From: Sistotremastrum niveocremeum HHB9708
Lineage: Eukaryota > Basidiomycota > Agaricomycetes > Sistotremastrales > Sistotremastraceae
Assembly: GCA_001630475.1 (NCBI GenBank)
Contig: KV419418.1
Span: 346,193 to 410,192 of the forward strand
Length of the DNA stretch: 64,000 bases
Reading direction: 5' to 3'
Part shown: piece by piece, positions 36,505 to 48,701 of the stretch
Numbering within the stretch: the first letter of the stretch is position 1
Layout of the letters: every line of letters starts with the position of its first letter
Notes under the pieces: generated by a model
Database searches by the model: none
Seen by the model: the letters and a program-made list of their open reading frames with translations, nothing else
Told to the model about the DNA's origin: nothing
Made by a program: the position numbers and the translations under genes

Positions 36505-37961
36505 CTGTCCATTCTTATGACAGGCTCTCGCGCCATCGCCTGGAGCCACATGCCCCCATACGGTTCTCTCATCCCTCTCCAACGCACCCAATCAGCAATG
36601 TCCTTAGGTCTTTTTCTCCTCTTCCTATACGTGTCTGTCCCGCGTGGCAAGTGGTCCTGACACCGACAACGGGGCATGTATCCCCCTATTCTCGACTTGT
36701 AGGGTATCCCGATTTTCGGGAATATCTCTAAAATTCCTCTTGTGACAACTTGGATCGGATTCACCGGATAGGCCGCTGTCTATGGTTGGTTCCTCACCCC
36801 CGCATTACTATTTCTCGTTATTGACTGGCTGGTACAGGGGATATGTATTTCTGTGAGCTTTGGGAATGAAGATCGTGGTCATCAACCCTTGAGAACTTGG
36901 CTTTGATCTCTTACCCAAGCGAGATGTAATCTATTCTAATCGACTGATGATGGCTGTGACCGTTGACAACGATTCGTCTCAGCGGCGGCTAGACGCCGTA
37001 TAGGCAGGACTATACGGAGAAGACTTCCCCTTCAAACGCTATATGATCAATCGATATTTCGATAGAAGCCCCCCGCAAGATATCAGGGCATGCTCGCCGA
37101 AAACCCGACAGCTCTTGCATGTCCCATGCTGGAGCATTCTACCGAGAAATCCGGGTGCAGAGCAGAATGTAATCTGACATGCACACTACTTCTTGTCATC
37201 GTTTAATCTCTATGTGGGCAGGTACGCAAGCGCCAATATAATATGGCTCGCTTACGGTCGTAAACGTGCGTTTCCCGTGTATCCTCACGCAGAGCCTCTT
37301 GCTAACGTCAATCTATTCACTAGCAACGACGACGAGTGAGACGTTAATGCCAAAGAAGCATCCACACTCTCGAATGCATTGGTGGTCCTGGTGTTCATCC
37401 CATTGACATAAGGCCCGTGCGTACGTCGAGCGTCTCTGTCCGCTTATGGATGGCATGGCTGACATGTGCCCAGTCCGCAAGTTGCATTTACGACTCCAAG
37501 GGAAGAAGTGCGCAACGCGGCTCTTATGAAGAAGACTGCTATGCGGACGACAGCTCTGCCATGCCGTATGTCGTAAACGCAACATATGTACGTGATCAAC
37601 ATCATTGTATATGCCAAGTCTGGCGCTCATATTATCCCTTTCATTCTCGTAGTTCGATGCGATTGCGTTTCCTTCCATAGCCGCGGGGCTAATCGAAGCA
37701 AATTTGACCCCGGCTGGCACTATCAAGCACGAAGATGGATTGCTATTTTCGAGATATCCCTGGAGCGTGACAATGAGGGGAGGCACATAATGCCAGATCT
37801 TGAGTATGTCCCTGGGCTTGTCAGGTGTGCGACATTACTATTTGCCATTAAGGACTCGAAAGATTGATTAATTGAATCTTTCTAGTCACCCCAGGTCCTT
37901 CATCGAAACCTCGACCGGAAATGCTGCTTGTCTATGGGCATCTAACACGATTTATTCCTGA
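36505..37961 (+). pseudogene. Chimeric P450 relic, locus 4
   Basis: Decayed P450. The 5' part follows locus 9: GIPIFGN, then a block equivalent to WIRFTEWAAIYG, remnants of the KIVVIN and LLHKRG segments, a degraded GGW/YGEEF exon, an ANI...YGRK remnant of NIMSLTYGHK, then GVHPIDIWP and LPLRIWG equivalents, and FDAIAFPSIAAGLIEANL matching the locus-9 FDGTALPSMATGLIEANL. Near 37731-37740 it jumps without I-helix, K-helix or heme exons to a C-terminus that matches locus 2 (IFEISLERDNEGRHIMPD, then EYVPGLVR and the last exon ending in IYS). Many stops and shifts occur in the first part, and the start codon is lost. So it is a dead fusion of two P450 types, not a gene. Confidence 0.8.
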
Positions 37962-38725
37962 TTACCCGTATCACTTAAAATACTTAGATACTGTTAAACT
38001 GCGATTGTGATGTACTGGGCCAATCCTAGGCTTCGCGGAAGATCTCGTAGACTTTTGTTATAAACCTGGGATATCTTTTGATTGCGCACTTTATGGGAAT
38101 GAAAACGGTAGACTGCCGACAGCTAGCTAACCATCGTCAAGATTACCATCGTCTGCTTGATCGTCTGGCTAGCGAAAACTGCGATCCTGTAATAGGACTC
38201 GCTTGACGACTGCGCGGATGCCGATCCTGGGAACGGCCCGCATGTCGAGCCAACGCTCCGGGAACAGCCCCCTGTTTCCGAGTCGACTCCATTCACCGTG
38301 AACGCATTCGAATTTTCTGACAACATTCATTTTCGAGTCGCGTGCGGAGACCACTTCTCTGCTCATTTGTCTGACCTGCTGAAAGGAACTTCAATGGATT
38401 ACAGGCACCGCCCCTCATCTTCCTTGGCATAATGGGCTCACGATACACAGGCTGTGTTCAAATGAATGAATCGAAGAGCGCACAACACCACGCAGTGAGA
38501 AAATCGGTTAATATTGGTGGGTGATTAGATGACTGATCTAGAAGATTTAGGGATAAAATCAGGCGCTTGCTGGGAAGAAACACCGATTTTCGGCTTCGAT
38601 TACATGTATTATTGATTTCGCTCGAGGCTCGAGGACACTCAATGATGTATTTCATCGCCCGACGACACTATCGTTTCCAGCTGCTCAAAACCCAGCAATA
38701 ACTGTTCGTTCCGCTTGCAAGGCCG
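37962..38725. other. Intergenic region before P450 locus 5
   Basis: About 760 bases with no supported gene. A GC-rich stretch at about 38200-38350 is again found upstream of a P450 start. No clear TATA box seen close to the start at 38726. Confidence 0.35.
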
Positions 38726-41096
38726 ATGGAACTCGATAACCTCACATCGAGCTGGCCGTGGAAGCATGCGTCTCTTGACATAGCATCCGTTGCAGATCGC
38801 CATCTATCCTTCAAACTCTTTCCGTTATGGTTATTACCCATCGTGATCGCACTGGGTGTCTTCTCTATCCGATCCCGGAGCAAAGGCAAGAAAGGATTCT
38901 ACGATCTTCCAGGTCCCAAAGGGCTCCCAATCTTAGGCAATATACTTCAAATACCTCTCAAGGGTCCCTGGTTCAAGTTGACAGAGTGGGCAGCCGAATA
39001 TGGTATGCCCATGCCTTCGCGATCGCGAATCCCGCCAAAGGCTTATTTATATCTCATGTTTGCGTTTCAGGGGACATGTACCGTCTCGATATGATGGGTC
39101 AAAAGGTGGTCGTTCTGAACAGCGCCCGGGTTGCGCACGATCTACTACACAAACGAGGCACGATCTATGCCGATCGGCCGCAAATGGAACTTGCACATCA
39201 GTGGGACCTCATTTTCTTCAGTCAGGATTATATGCTCAACGCCTCATACGCTCTAGTGGCGGATGGGGATTCGCACTTACACTTGATACGTACGGAGAAA
39301 ATTTCCACATCAAGCGCAGGTTTATCAATCAAACCTTCAATCCAACTGCAACAAGGAAAAGCCTGGGAGTAATGTACACCAATATTCGACTATTCCTCCA
39401 AAGCCTCCTCCGCGAACCAACAAAATTTCATTCTTATCATAAAATGTCAGGTATTTCTCCGTTGGACAAGGTGCCGAATTTGTTGCGTCCAATCCTGACT
39501 ACGTGTATGAAGGTACACAGCAGCGAACATCATGATGGTGACTTACGGACATCTCGGTATGCGTTGTTGCAATAGTCTGTTATAAAAACGATGCTGACCA
39601 TGAGCTTTATTATCAGTTGAAGACGAGAACGATGAATGGACACGAAACGCTGAAAAGGCGCTTACAACCCTGGATACGTTGGGTCAACATCCGATCGATA
39701 TATGGCCAAGCTGTAAGCGTTTTCAGTTTTTGGGACGCATGAAATATTGATATTAGTGAAAATTGAAGTGGGGAAGTTGCCTTTTGCCATCTGGGGCAAG
39801 AAATTTGTCAAACAAATGAAAGAGATGAAAGAGGCGACCCATACAGTCTCCGTTGTGCCATATGACATCATCAAAAAAAGATTTGTGAGTTCGATTCGAG
39901 TGCACGTATCACTAGCTACATATGCGAGTTGCATTGTCAGTTTGACGGAACGGCTGTTCCCTCAATGGCCACAGAATTATTGGAAGAAAATCTGAGGGCC
40001 GATGGTACCATCGCACATGAAGAGCTTATTAGTGGAGCTTGTGCCATCACGTACATAGGTGAGGACATGATTCACACAGAGAATATTTGATTTTTACTGA
40101 CGTGAATTCGATGCTATGCAGGCGGCGCCGACACGGTTTGTTATTTGATTTGATCCAGAGTCTTCAATTTGACACCCGTATAAGACCGTGTCAAGTCTTG
40201 ATACATTTGTTATCGCTATGATCCTCAATCCTGACATTCAACGTGCTGCTCAGAAATCTGTGGACAAGGTGTTACAAGGAGAAAGACTACCCAATCTGGA
40301 TGATCGAGCGTCGCTACCATTTGTAGATGCTCTTATTAGAGAGATTCAACGGTGAGATTTTGCTATAGTTTTAGAGGACTATGCTTATCAGAACGAATGT
40401 AGATGGAAGCCGGTCATTCCGGGAGGTAACCATGAAATTCTTTGCTCGATGTTGCTTCGCTCAACGTTCTTTCAGGTATTGCGCATCTCTCCTTAGAAGA
40501 TGACGTATACAACGGTATACTTATACCCAAGGGTACAATGATGATTTCGAATACCTTGTATGGGAGCAGAATTGGGACCCCGCATGTCCGAACTGATCTT
40601 AAAAACAGGGGTCAGATGTACAATCCGGCCAATTTTCCCAATCCCGATGTCTTCGATCCCTGTCGTTTCCTGAAATATGACGGAGAGAATTATACACTGA
40701 GAGAGGATGTGCAAAATCCTTTGGATATTGGTTTCGGATATGGACCGAGGTATGCAGTATGCAGTCCCTTACACGCGGATTTTGTCCAAATCTAGATGCC
40801 GAATAACACCGTAGAATCTGTCCGGGTCGACATTTTGCAACTTCTTGGCTTTGGCTCACTGTGGCCACTCTTCTCGCAGTATTTGATATTTCGCCAGAGG
40901 TTGATGAAGCTGGGAAAGACATCTTGCCAGATTTGGAATATGAAGCTCTGGTTATCAGGTGCGATTCTCGCTAATTGTTGCTCGCTGTGCCGCATTAGAA
41001 TAACAGCGGTATGATAGCCATCCCAAGCCTTTCAAAGTCAGGATGAAAGCCCGCGAGAAAATTGGTCCCATGTTGGCGGCAGTGGACCTGATCTGA
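38726..41096 (+). CDS. Cytochrome P450 locus 5
   Basis: Starts MELDNLTSSWPWKHAS, a short luminal segment before the TM anchor (LFPLWLLPIVIALGVF). This is a layout shared with loci 8 and 10 only. Hinge YDLPGPKGLPILGN, DMYRLDMMGQKVVVLN, GGWGFALTLDTYGENFHIKRRF, YTAANIMMVTYGHL, I-helix GADT, ExxR in REIQRWKPVIPGG, heme loop FGYGPRICPGRHFATSW. The C-terminus follows SHPKPFKVRMKAREK and ends AAVDLI. All junctions join in frame and no break is seen; one splice before GGW uses the weaker donor GTGGGA. Likely functional and ER-bound. Same type as loci 8 and 10. Confidence 0.85.
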
Positions 41097-41988
41097 AGGG
41101 GTGTGGGGAGGATTGCTGTTGATTAAGCTTTAACTATGCGGGCAATGGGAATTGAAGACGGTTTGCGTTTACCGACTCGTGATAGATTGCTGTTATAGCA
41201 AGTCATAAGAGTTTGTGGATCACAAGGACAATCTCTTCCGAGTCAAGTTGGGTTCAGTAATTAGGCTTCGGATTCGATCCATGCTATTCAATGAGTCTTA
41301 CGTATCGAGTCGCGCTTACTGGCAGAGCTAGGGCTCCGAAAGCCTGGTTCACGTTCTGTTAGCGCTACCGAGAGGACCATCTGCTAACGCCGAGTCGGCT
41401 TCCGCGCCGAGGCCCCGGAACATGTTCTATGCTTACGATTCATTGGTTTCGTAGAAAACTCCTCTTGCAAGACGTGATGTCTCAGATTGTTGGTTTGCAC
41501 GGCTAAACTAATCTAGGCTTGCGGTATTGAGGATGGTACCGTGACTGCGTCTGCCAATCCTACAATTACATATTACAATGCTATAATGATGTGAGAATGG
41601 GGTAGATCAACTTCTGAACTCATTCGGCATCATTGTCTACTGATTAAGATTGAGCCTAATATCAATTCTTCATGACGCCTCGGTGCTTCTTATGACTCGC
41701 GATTTCTCAAGCGTTCAATGACCCGGTCCGAAACAGTACTTCGCACTTAGTTTGATTGGCTAGTCACCGAAACGGGCGTTGTTTCTCTGATCCCGTTATC
41801 AGTATCTCATGGCTCGAACCCTCTACCATATCAATAAGGCTTTGTATTCGTCTACATCTCACGCTTTTCTATCATCCCCCAACAGTCGTCTTGCTAGTCA
41901 GGTTTTACCATCCCTAGCAAACCGTGCCAATCACTCTATCACATCGACAGTCATTCAAAAAATTCCGTAATCTACTACGAACATCGTA
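41097..41988. other. Intergenic region between P450 loci 5 and 6
   Basis: About 890 bases, no gene supported. A GC-rich patch lies at about 41320-41430 (GCCGAGTCGGC and neighbours). Confidence 0.35.
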
Positions 41989-42021
41989 TTGCAGCCTGTT
42001 ATCCCATCTACCGAGATATCA

Positions 42022-44222
42022 ATGATAGCCGTCCTCCTGATTTTGGGTCTTGGGATGGTCCTGGCTTTCACGTATTATTGTAGTGGACGTGATGGATCTA
42101 GAAAGCTGCCATATCCACCTGGTCCGCCAGGGCCCCCTATCATAGGAAACGTCCTTCAAATTCCATTCAAAGGCCCTTGGATTAAGTGGACCGAATGGGC
42201 CTCACAGTACGGTACGCTGAGAGACTAGCCTTGGTCAGACCTTATTTAGCGTTCAACTAGGCGACATCTTCTACCTCAACACACTGGGCCGGAGTTTCAT
42301 CGTATTGAACTCTTATCGAGCAGGTTTCGACCTCTTGCATAAACGTGGCTCGATATACTCCGACCGGCCTGGAATGACGTTAACGCGAGACTAGTGAGGC
42401 TTTCTTGAGCTTACAACAACCTGTATCCTTTCTGATCATCCGGACATCTAATAGCGGAGGATGGAAATTCAATCTTGGCACTGAACCGTACGGAGAAGAA
42501 TTCCACATCAAACGGCGATTTATCAACCAATCATTCAATGCGAGCGCAACAAAGAAATACTTCGGCATGATGCTGGACTATGAACGACTCTTCATTCAAG
42601 ATATATTCAGGAATCCGAGCAAAATCCAGGCCTTTAATCGCATGTAAGGCATCAATCTCTTAGGTAGAATTTGGAGAGCCTTACCGCCCATCACAGGTAC
42701 ACCGGAGCCAATATCATGATGATTACATATGGGCACCAAGGTACGATTTTACATCCAGTAAGACATCGCTTACCATAGGTCAAGTGGTGGACGAGGACGA
42801 TGAGTGGATTAGACGTGCCGAAGAAGCGGTCGTAACGTTGGACACTTTTGGATTTCATCCTATTGACTTTTGGCCATTCTGTGAGTCATATTGTTGGCTT
42901 CACATACGAAGAAGATATGCTCAGATGTGTCAAGTGGGAAAGTTGCCATTCCGACTATGGGGTAAGAAATTTGCCGACCAGCTCGAGGATATGAAGAGGG
43001 CAACCCATGTGGCATCAACCGTACCCTACCAAATTGTCAAAGACAAATTTGTGAGCGGCCCGAGACATGGAGACTGCACGTCGGCTCATGCTTGATGTTA
43101 ATCGCTTAGTTTAATGGAACTGCGATACCCTCGATGGCTACAACTTTACTGGAAGAGAACCTTCGGGCGGGGAAGGAGATAGAGCATGAGGAAAGCATAT
43201 ACGGCAGTCTAGCTGTGTCATATCTGGGTCAGATTTTGATCCTGTGAGAGCGAGTCAAGACTGACTAAAATGAATTTCCAGCCGGCGCCGATACGGTTTG
43301 TGGATATATCGTGCACACATTTCCACACTGAACCTTCTCGAAAGACTGTGGCCAGTATTGACACCTTCGTCATTGCTATGATCTTATATCCGGAAATCCA
43401 AAGTGCAGCACGGAGGACGATCGACGAGGTGTTGCAAGGCGAGCGATTGCCCAGCTTTGAGGATAGGGATGCACTTCCTTTCGTCGACGCAATCATGAAA
43501 GAAGTTCTTCGGTGAGCGATCACAAGCTTCATGGATGATCTGTCTTGACACCTTGAAGGTGGAGGCCAGTGCTCGCGGGAGGTAGTTTAAAATCGACGCA
43601 TTAATCGCCCGAAGGTTGAATAGATCTGTTTCACAGGGATTCCGCATCGTTCCATCGAGGACGACGAATATCAAGGGATGTTCATTCCCAAGGGTTCAAC
43701 CGTTGCATTCAATGTCTTGTGAGCTTTTGAGTGACTGGAGTGCAGAAGCTCATCATGCCTAGAGGGATGATGTATAACCCGAAGGATTTTCCCGACCCTA
43801 CGAAATTCTCCCCTCAACGATTCCTGAAACATACTGGGGAAAGCTATGCACTGAAAACTGATGAGACGGATCCGGAAGACATTGCGTTTGGGTTTGGGAG
43901 AAGGTATGGGCACCATATAATTTTCCAAGAGCCCGAGTCACTCATACCCGAGCCAGGATCTGCCCCGGACGACACGTCGCAACATCTTGGCTATGGCTCA
44001 CGATCGCCACCGTGTTGGCTGCTTTTGAGATATCTCCCGAGGTGGATGAGCAGGGAAATGCGATACTGCCGGATATTGAATACGAACAAGCTTTTGTCAG
44101 GTAAATCAGTTGTAGACCGATCCGCCGAACGTCTGACGAACGCACCACATAGCCACCCTAAGCCTTTCTCGTGCTCCTTAAAACCTCGCCCGGAGTTCGT
44201 TTCGTTGCTAGCGACATTGTAA
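42022..44222 (+). CDS. Cytochrome P450 locus 6, ancestral start codon lost
   Basis: All P450 landmarks are present: LPYPPGPPGPPIIGN, HKRGSIYSDRPGMTLTRD, YGGWKFNLGTEPYGEEFHIKRRF, I-helix AGADT, ExxR in KEVLRWRPVLAGG, heme loop FGFGRRICPGRHVATSW. C-terminus FSCSLKPRPEFVSLLATL. Junctions stay in frame throughout. The position matching the ATG of locus 1 (ATGCAGCCT) is TTGCAGCCT here at 41989. The first available ATG is 11 codons later at 42022, giving a shortened luminal part but keeping a TM helix (LLILGLGMVLAFTYY). The protein may therefore still be made and anchored, or the gene may be on the way to loss. Closest relative is locus 3. Confidence 0.8.
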
Positions 44223-44699
44223 AGCGTTCGAAGTGACCGTTGAATGAATCAGAAGGTAGCGAACAAGCAGCTTGAATGTACAGTATCACGATACTACTAG
44301 TATTCCTTCGATGGGGATGCGTTTGATGCGTTGTGTAGCCCGGCTACGGTGAATTCACTCTCTATAAGGCGCATGAGGTGCTTTCGAGAGTTTTATTGAG
44401 TCCCAAGTATGCCACGAATCAGTGTAGATAGTGTAAATCTAATCTCGACGTGAAGGTCGGCGACGTTGATGGTGAGGACGCTATTCGGCCGAAGAGTATG
44501 CCATGAAGAGACCAAGCAACATTACTTACATAATCATCACTTCCCCTAACCTCGTCCTGATTAAGTTCCTACGTTGATGTCCTGGACCTGGTCGAACGTT
44601 CCTATCATGCATCCGTGTCTATTTCAAGTGGCACGCTAGCACTCACACTTCAATGTATGGCTTCTCAAATCACAAGTCGCGTCTCTGAGCCCAACCCGC
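44223..44699. other. Spacer with copy B of the duplicated segment
   Basis: Follows locus 6. Region 44335-44500 shares blocks with copies A and C (CCCGGCTACGGTGAAT, GGCGCATGAGGTGCTTTCGA, GAGTCCCAAGT, TATTCGGCCGAAG). Copy A equally lies downstream of locus 3, the sister gene of locus 6, so this flank was copied with the gene. Confidence 0.5.
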
Positions 44700-45055
44700 C
44701 CCCGGCGAGAAGTCGAGCCATGATGCATGATGTGCAACGCAAAAGATTTCCCGGAACCCTTCCAATCTCACCCCTACTATTGCTTTTTGACGTCCTCGAA
44801 CAGCGGTAACAACTACGCTACGCCCTGAGTTCATCGCATTCGGCCCTTGGAAGGTGCATAACTAACTCTCCATCAATCTTGTCACCTCGAAATGTAGCAT
44901 ATGTCCGTGGCTTTATCCTGACGTGGCTCACTATCGCTACTCTTCTGGCTGTCTTTGAGATTCCGCGGGAATAGGATGGTGAAGGAAAGCCGATATGGTC
45001 GGACTTGAGCAGGCGCTTGTCACGTACCACGTTTGCATCGCACAGATTCAGACCT
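44700..45055 (+). pseudogene. P450 C-terminal relic, locus 7
   Basis: Two short decayed blocks in the right order. First is NAKDFPEPFQS with GNNYA and EFIAFGP, equivalent to the exon reading NPRDFPEPEKF ... GDNYTLR ... VAFGLGPR in locus 2. Second is a stretch equivalent to the post-heme exon (TWLTIATLLAVFEIPRE, then DGEGKPIWSDL). The heme-binding CPGRH core between them is corrupted (CPW...), there are in-frame stops, and nothing of the N-terminal 350 residues is recognisable. A residue of a further P450 copy. Confidence 0.7.
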
Positions 45056-45831
45056 GACCAAAGGCATGCAGTCATCCAAAACCGTCCTCACCGTTTGTGG
45101 ACCTCGTCCGGGGATGATTGCAAGAACTTTGAGTTTCGACAAAAAGATACCTATGTCACTTTCGGCCTTCTTCCTGATGCAGTTCCACCGTTCAGGACAA
45201 GGCCTCAATTCCTGGCACGTTCAGTGTCGATGTATCATAGTCAATCGGCGTGACGACTCTGATGTTCGACGCTCTCAAAATGTAACCGATCTAAGGTGTA
45301 TTCATTATAGCTAGTCTTCTATCAAAGACTATCATTACCCCCAATAGCCTCTTGCATGCAAGACGATAACCGGAGAGTTCTCATGCCTCTCGCTTGTAGC
45401 CGCTGCTCACCCACGTCGAGGTCCCCGAGAACTCGACGCATAAAGTTGGGCCCGTCGAGTCAGCCAGAGACGTCCACTGTCGGTACTAGTGAGCATACTC
45501 AGCCTACACGACCGGAAGCATCTGCGTTTCATTCAAACCCATGGCTCATATACCTGAGTTCTACACGAGGCCAGTACGCCACCCCCTGACAATGACTCAA
45601 CAATGAGGGAACAGTTGAGCAATTGTTTATGAACCTGTAGATCTTTCCAATTCTCACCCCGCTGCAATTCATTGCCCTATACCGATATCGGAATTTATTC
45701 CAGTCTAGTACAAGACAAGTCTAGCTTTGATCGCCCCTGTTCCGCTTTCGAAAAAAAGTCCGTTATGGGCGTCTGCTGTCATCAGTATTTATATCCACGT
45801 TGACACCTAGTAGCAGTACGTTCTCTGTCCC
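45056..45831. other. Intergenic region before P450 locus 8
   Basis: No supported gene. A TATTTATA sequence at 45786-45793 lies 39 bases before the locus-8 ATG and could be its TATA box. Small open frames of 60-90 codons have no motif. Confidence 0.35.
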
Positions 45832-46863
45832 ATGGAAGCAAAGAATCTCACACTGCGTCGGTACTGGAAAAGTGCATCCTTCGAGTCAAGAGTAAATGCG
45901 GACTGGCTCTTCAAGCCCGAGCCTTTTTTGTCCTGTGTTGTAGGCCTCGTTATCGTTGCTTTTGTCTGGACCAAGTTTTGGACTACTCATACTCAGAGTC
46001 GTGGCGAAAAAAATCTCTCCCATCTGCCCGGCCCCAAGGGTCTAGCCCGATAGTGGGAAACGCTTTTCAAATACCCCTCAAGGGTCCTTGGACCAAGTTT
46101 ACCGAGTGGGCGTCTCAGTATGGTAAGGCCGTGTCTTTAATATCAGACACGTTCACTCTCATATTACCGCCTCGCATCGCTATAGGTGACATTTACTATA
46201 TAAACATGATCGGGCAGAATGTTCTTGTTTTGAACAGTGCCCATGTCGCACACGATCTATTGCACAAGCGTGGAAGGATTAATGCTGATCGACCGGGGAT
46301 GACATTGGCTCGAGACCAGTAAGCTGTTCTTCTTCACTATCCTGCCAGGATATTTTTCTGTGTCCCTAAAACTGTTCAGCGGCGGATGGAGTTTTGTTGT
46401 AACGATGGACCCATACGGAGAGGACTTTCACCTGAAGCGCAAGTTCATAAATCAGACCTTCAACCGAACCGCAATCAAAAACCACTTCGGCATCATGTAT
46501 ACCAATCTTCGGATACGGACCCAGGTTAGTTATCGTTCCTCATAAACACTGATGTTCTTACTTTCGGGAAACATACATAGGATATGCCCTGGACGACATT
46601 TCGCAACCTCGTGGCTCTGGCTCGCAATCGCGACGATTCTAACTGTCTTTGATATATCGCCAGAGGTCGATGCTGCTGGAAACGATATGCTACCTGATTT
46701 GGAATATGTGCCCGTGGTCGTCAGGTACGTCTTTCGCAAGTCGAATTAGAGCGTATGTTGACCCTGTATTGGTATTGGGATAGTCACCCCAAGCCATTCC
46801 AAGTCAGACTGAAACGGCGTGACAATATTGGCCCCGTATTGGCAGCAGCTGACCTGATCTGAT
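45832..46863 (+). pseudogene. P450 locus 8, internally deleted
   Basis: Same type as loci 5 and 10: MEAKNLTLRRYWKSAS, TM anchor, then a hinge LPGPKG, followed by PIVGNAFQIPLKGPW in a shifted frame. Compared with paralogues there are two extra bases near 46044 (TCTAGCCCG where CTACCG is expected). After GIMYTNLR the sequence jumps directly to CGGATACGGACC, the tail of the pre-heme exon, so about 1.3 kb (in locus 5, from about 39390 to 40735) is missing, including the I-helix, ExxR and most of the C-terminal half. The heme exon (ICPGRHFATSWLWLAIATI) and the last exon ending in AAADLI remain well preserved, so the deletion is fairly young. No functional P450 can result. Confidence 0.88.
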
Positions 46864-47575
46864 GGAGGAACGTGTGACTTGAGGAGTATTTGAGCATAAC
46901 GCAGCTGGTCCCAGTGGAATAACAGCGTCAGAGCGGGAAGGCGGGAGATTTGAGACACGATCTTGGAGTGTACGAATAGTGATGCATTGCTTTTGTATAA
47001 ATATGAGAGAAGGCCCGCATAAGTGGTCCCTCTCTTCACAGTGTCCTTGAGTTCACGTTGGTCCGACGTCAATCGAGGAATATAATTCGCCACGTCAATG
47101 ATACTGAGACTGAGACGACGAAACGACGATTTGATTTGAAAACAAGAACGGAAAAGGAGCAATGTTCTGAGCGTTGCGGCCGGTCCTTCTAATAGGGAAG
47201 GGATTTCTTCCTGATCGTCTGGATGTCAAGACTCGAACCAACTTGCTCGACCAAGTGGTCGACACCAATTTTGCGATGTCGGGAGGACGCCGGAGTCTCA
47301 ATTCAAGCCGTTCTCGGCCTCGGCATCAGAACGAGTTCGGCAGCGGCATTTGCAGGAAGATTGATGAGCGTCCTGCTGAGAGAAGATTGGCCCACAGGAA
47401 CTGTGCATATTGACATGCAAAGATGTGGATTCGAATTGTTCAAATTATAGGATGAAAAGGCAATTATAATAAGTGCACCGCTCCAGTCCGCTCCAGAAGA
47501 AATGGGATGTGAACAGAAATTGATGTGCTAGCAACTCTGGCGATAGAGAGGATTATATAATGACGGTCGATGTAT
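46864..47575. other. Intergenic region between P450 locus 8 and SEC14
   Basis: Holds the 3' ends of two convergent genes. Open frames near 47095-47450 on both strands (about 70-80 codons) overlap each other and have no recognisable motif. Confidence 0.35.
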
Positions 47576-48701
47576 TTAAACCGTAGGCTGTCCCTCCTTC
47601 GCATCTCCAATGCTGACGCCCTGCTGTTTCTCGATCGGCAGATTCCAAGGACCTGCATCGCTCAAAGAACATCCCTGAGCACAACGACATTTTCCGCCCA
47701 AATCATGCGGAAGATTCTCCTCAGGAATCTGAGCCAAGAGATCTTTTTGATAACTGCTCCCAAGAATAGAGATCTTCGCCACCGTCACAGGATCCAACCA
47801 CCCCTTGACCAAACTCCACACGGTCGAGAATCCCCAAGGTGCGTTGATGATATAGAATTTGCCCATGCATTCTGGGTATCGGTCTTGACCGATCTCGGAA
47901 GCTTTCTGAACGCTGCCCTTCACGTCGAAGAATTGTTTGATTCCTACGCCTTTGAGATCTAGGATCGTGCAGGAGGTTTCGACTGGATGACCGACTGCGC
48001 GTGAACATGCGGGAAGTCGCTCGGTCAAGAATTTCTCGTATTCTAAGACGAGGCGCTTGATGAGACGGTCTTGAGTCGTGATCTTCCACAATTCATTCAC
48101 GTTGAGCTGGCCAAGTCGTTCGATGTATATTGGTCGTCCATCCTGAACGTGCGCGATAAGCCCACTGATCAATGAAAGAAAAGGATAAGACGCACTTTAT
48201 CCATCTTGTGATAATACTGAGGATAATATTTATCCACTTCCTGTTTCTCCTTAAAGTCGAACGATCTAAAAATACGCGATGACAGGTGAGTCATCGCCGC
48301 TTCGCCCAGAACTCGTAAATCGCCCGAACGACTCACTTGACAATCTCATCCACGCCAAACTCCTTCCTCCATTTCTCATTCGCAATGAACATAGCCAAAG
48401 CTTTCTCAAGATCGAATTTCCTTGCTCTCAAGAATCTGCAAGTACGACACGACAACGACGCGACGAAAAAATGCGACACAGCCCACTTCGAATCAGCCTC
48501 CTCCTCAATTCCAAGAAGAGAAAGGACATACCGTAAAAGAGTAGCATCATCATGTCGTTCAGCATCATACCATCCCTCCTCCTCCAACGCCTTCTTAAAT
48601 TTCTCAAGCGTATGTTGTTGAGGAATCGTAAGGTTACCAATGCGACCAGGCAACGGCTTATAATTAGGATCGGTCACTATCGGTGATTGCGTCGATGTCA
48701 T
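47576..48701 (-). CDS. SEC14: SEC14-like phosphatidylinositol/phosphatidylcholine transfer protein
   Basis: CRAL-TRIO lipid-transfer protein that keeps Golgi membranes competent for secretion. The N-terminal CRAL-TRIO-N domain has [23 protein letters not shown] (LRARKFD is the family signature), and then [23 protein letters not shown]. The lipid-binding core has [37 protein letters not shown] (the PE.....INAP..F signature) and [11 protein letters not shown]. About 300 residues, the usual Sec14 length. Three introns; the first, within [10 protein letters not shown], is a multiple of three and open, so a naive frame reads through it. Start chosen at 48701 (MTSTQSPIV). An upstream in-frame ATG (48887) would add 62 residues of low complexity. 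A whole, conserved gene inside the P450 region, so the array was split around it. Confidence 0.93.

Noticed and set aside
26417-46863. The P450 array as a secondary-metabolite gene cluster
   Set aside because: No terpene cyclase, PKS, NRPS, prenyltransferase, transporter or regulator is visible; P450s alone with housekeeping neighbours do not make a pathway.
47174-47450. Overlapping frames with an alanine/leucine-rich stretch after P450 locus 8
   Set aside because: Looked briefly like a gene remnant, but no family and competing frames on both strands; left as spacer.
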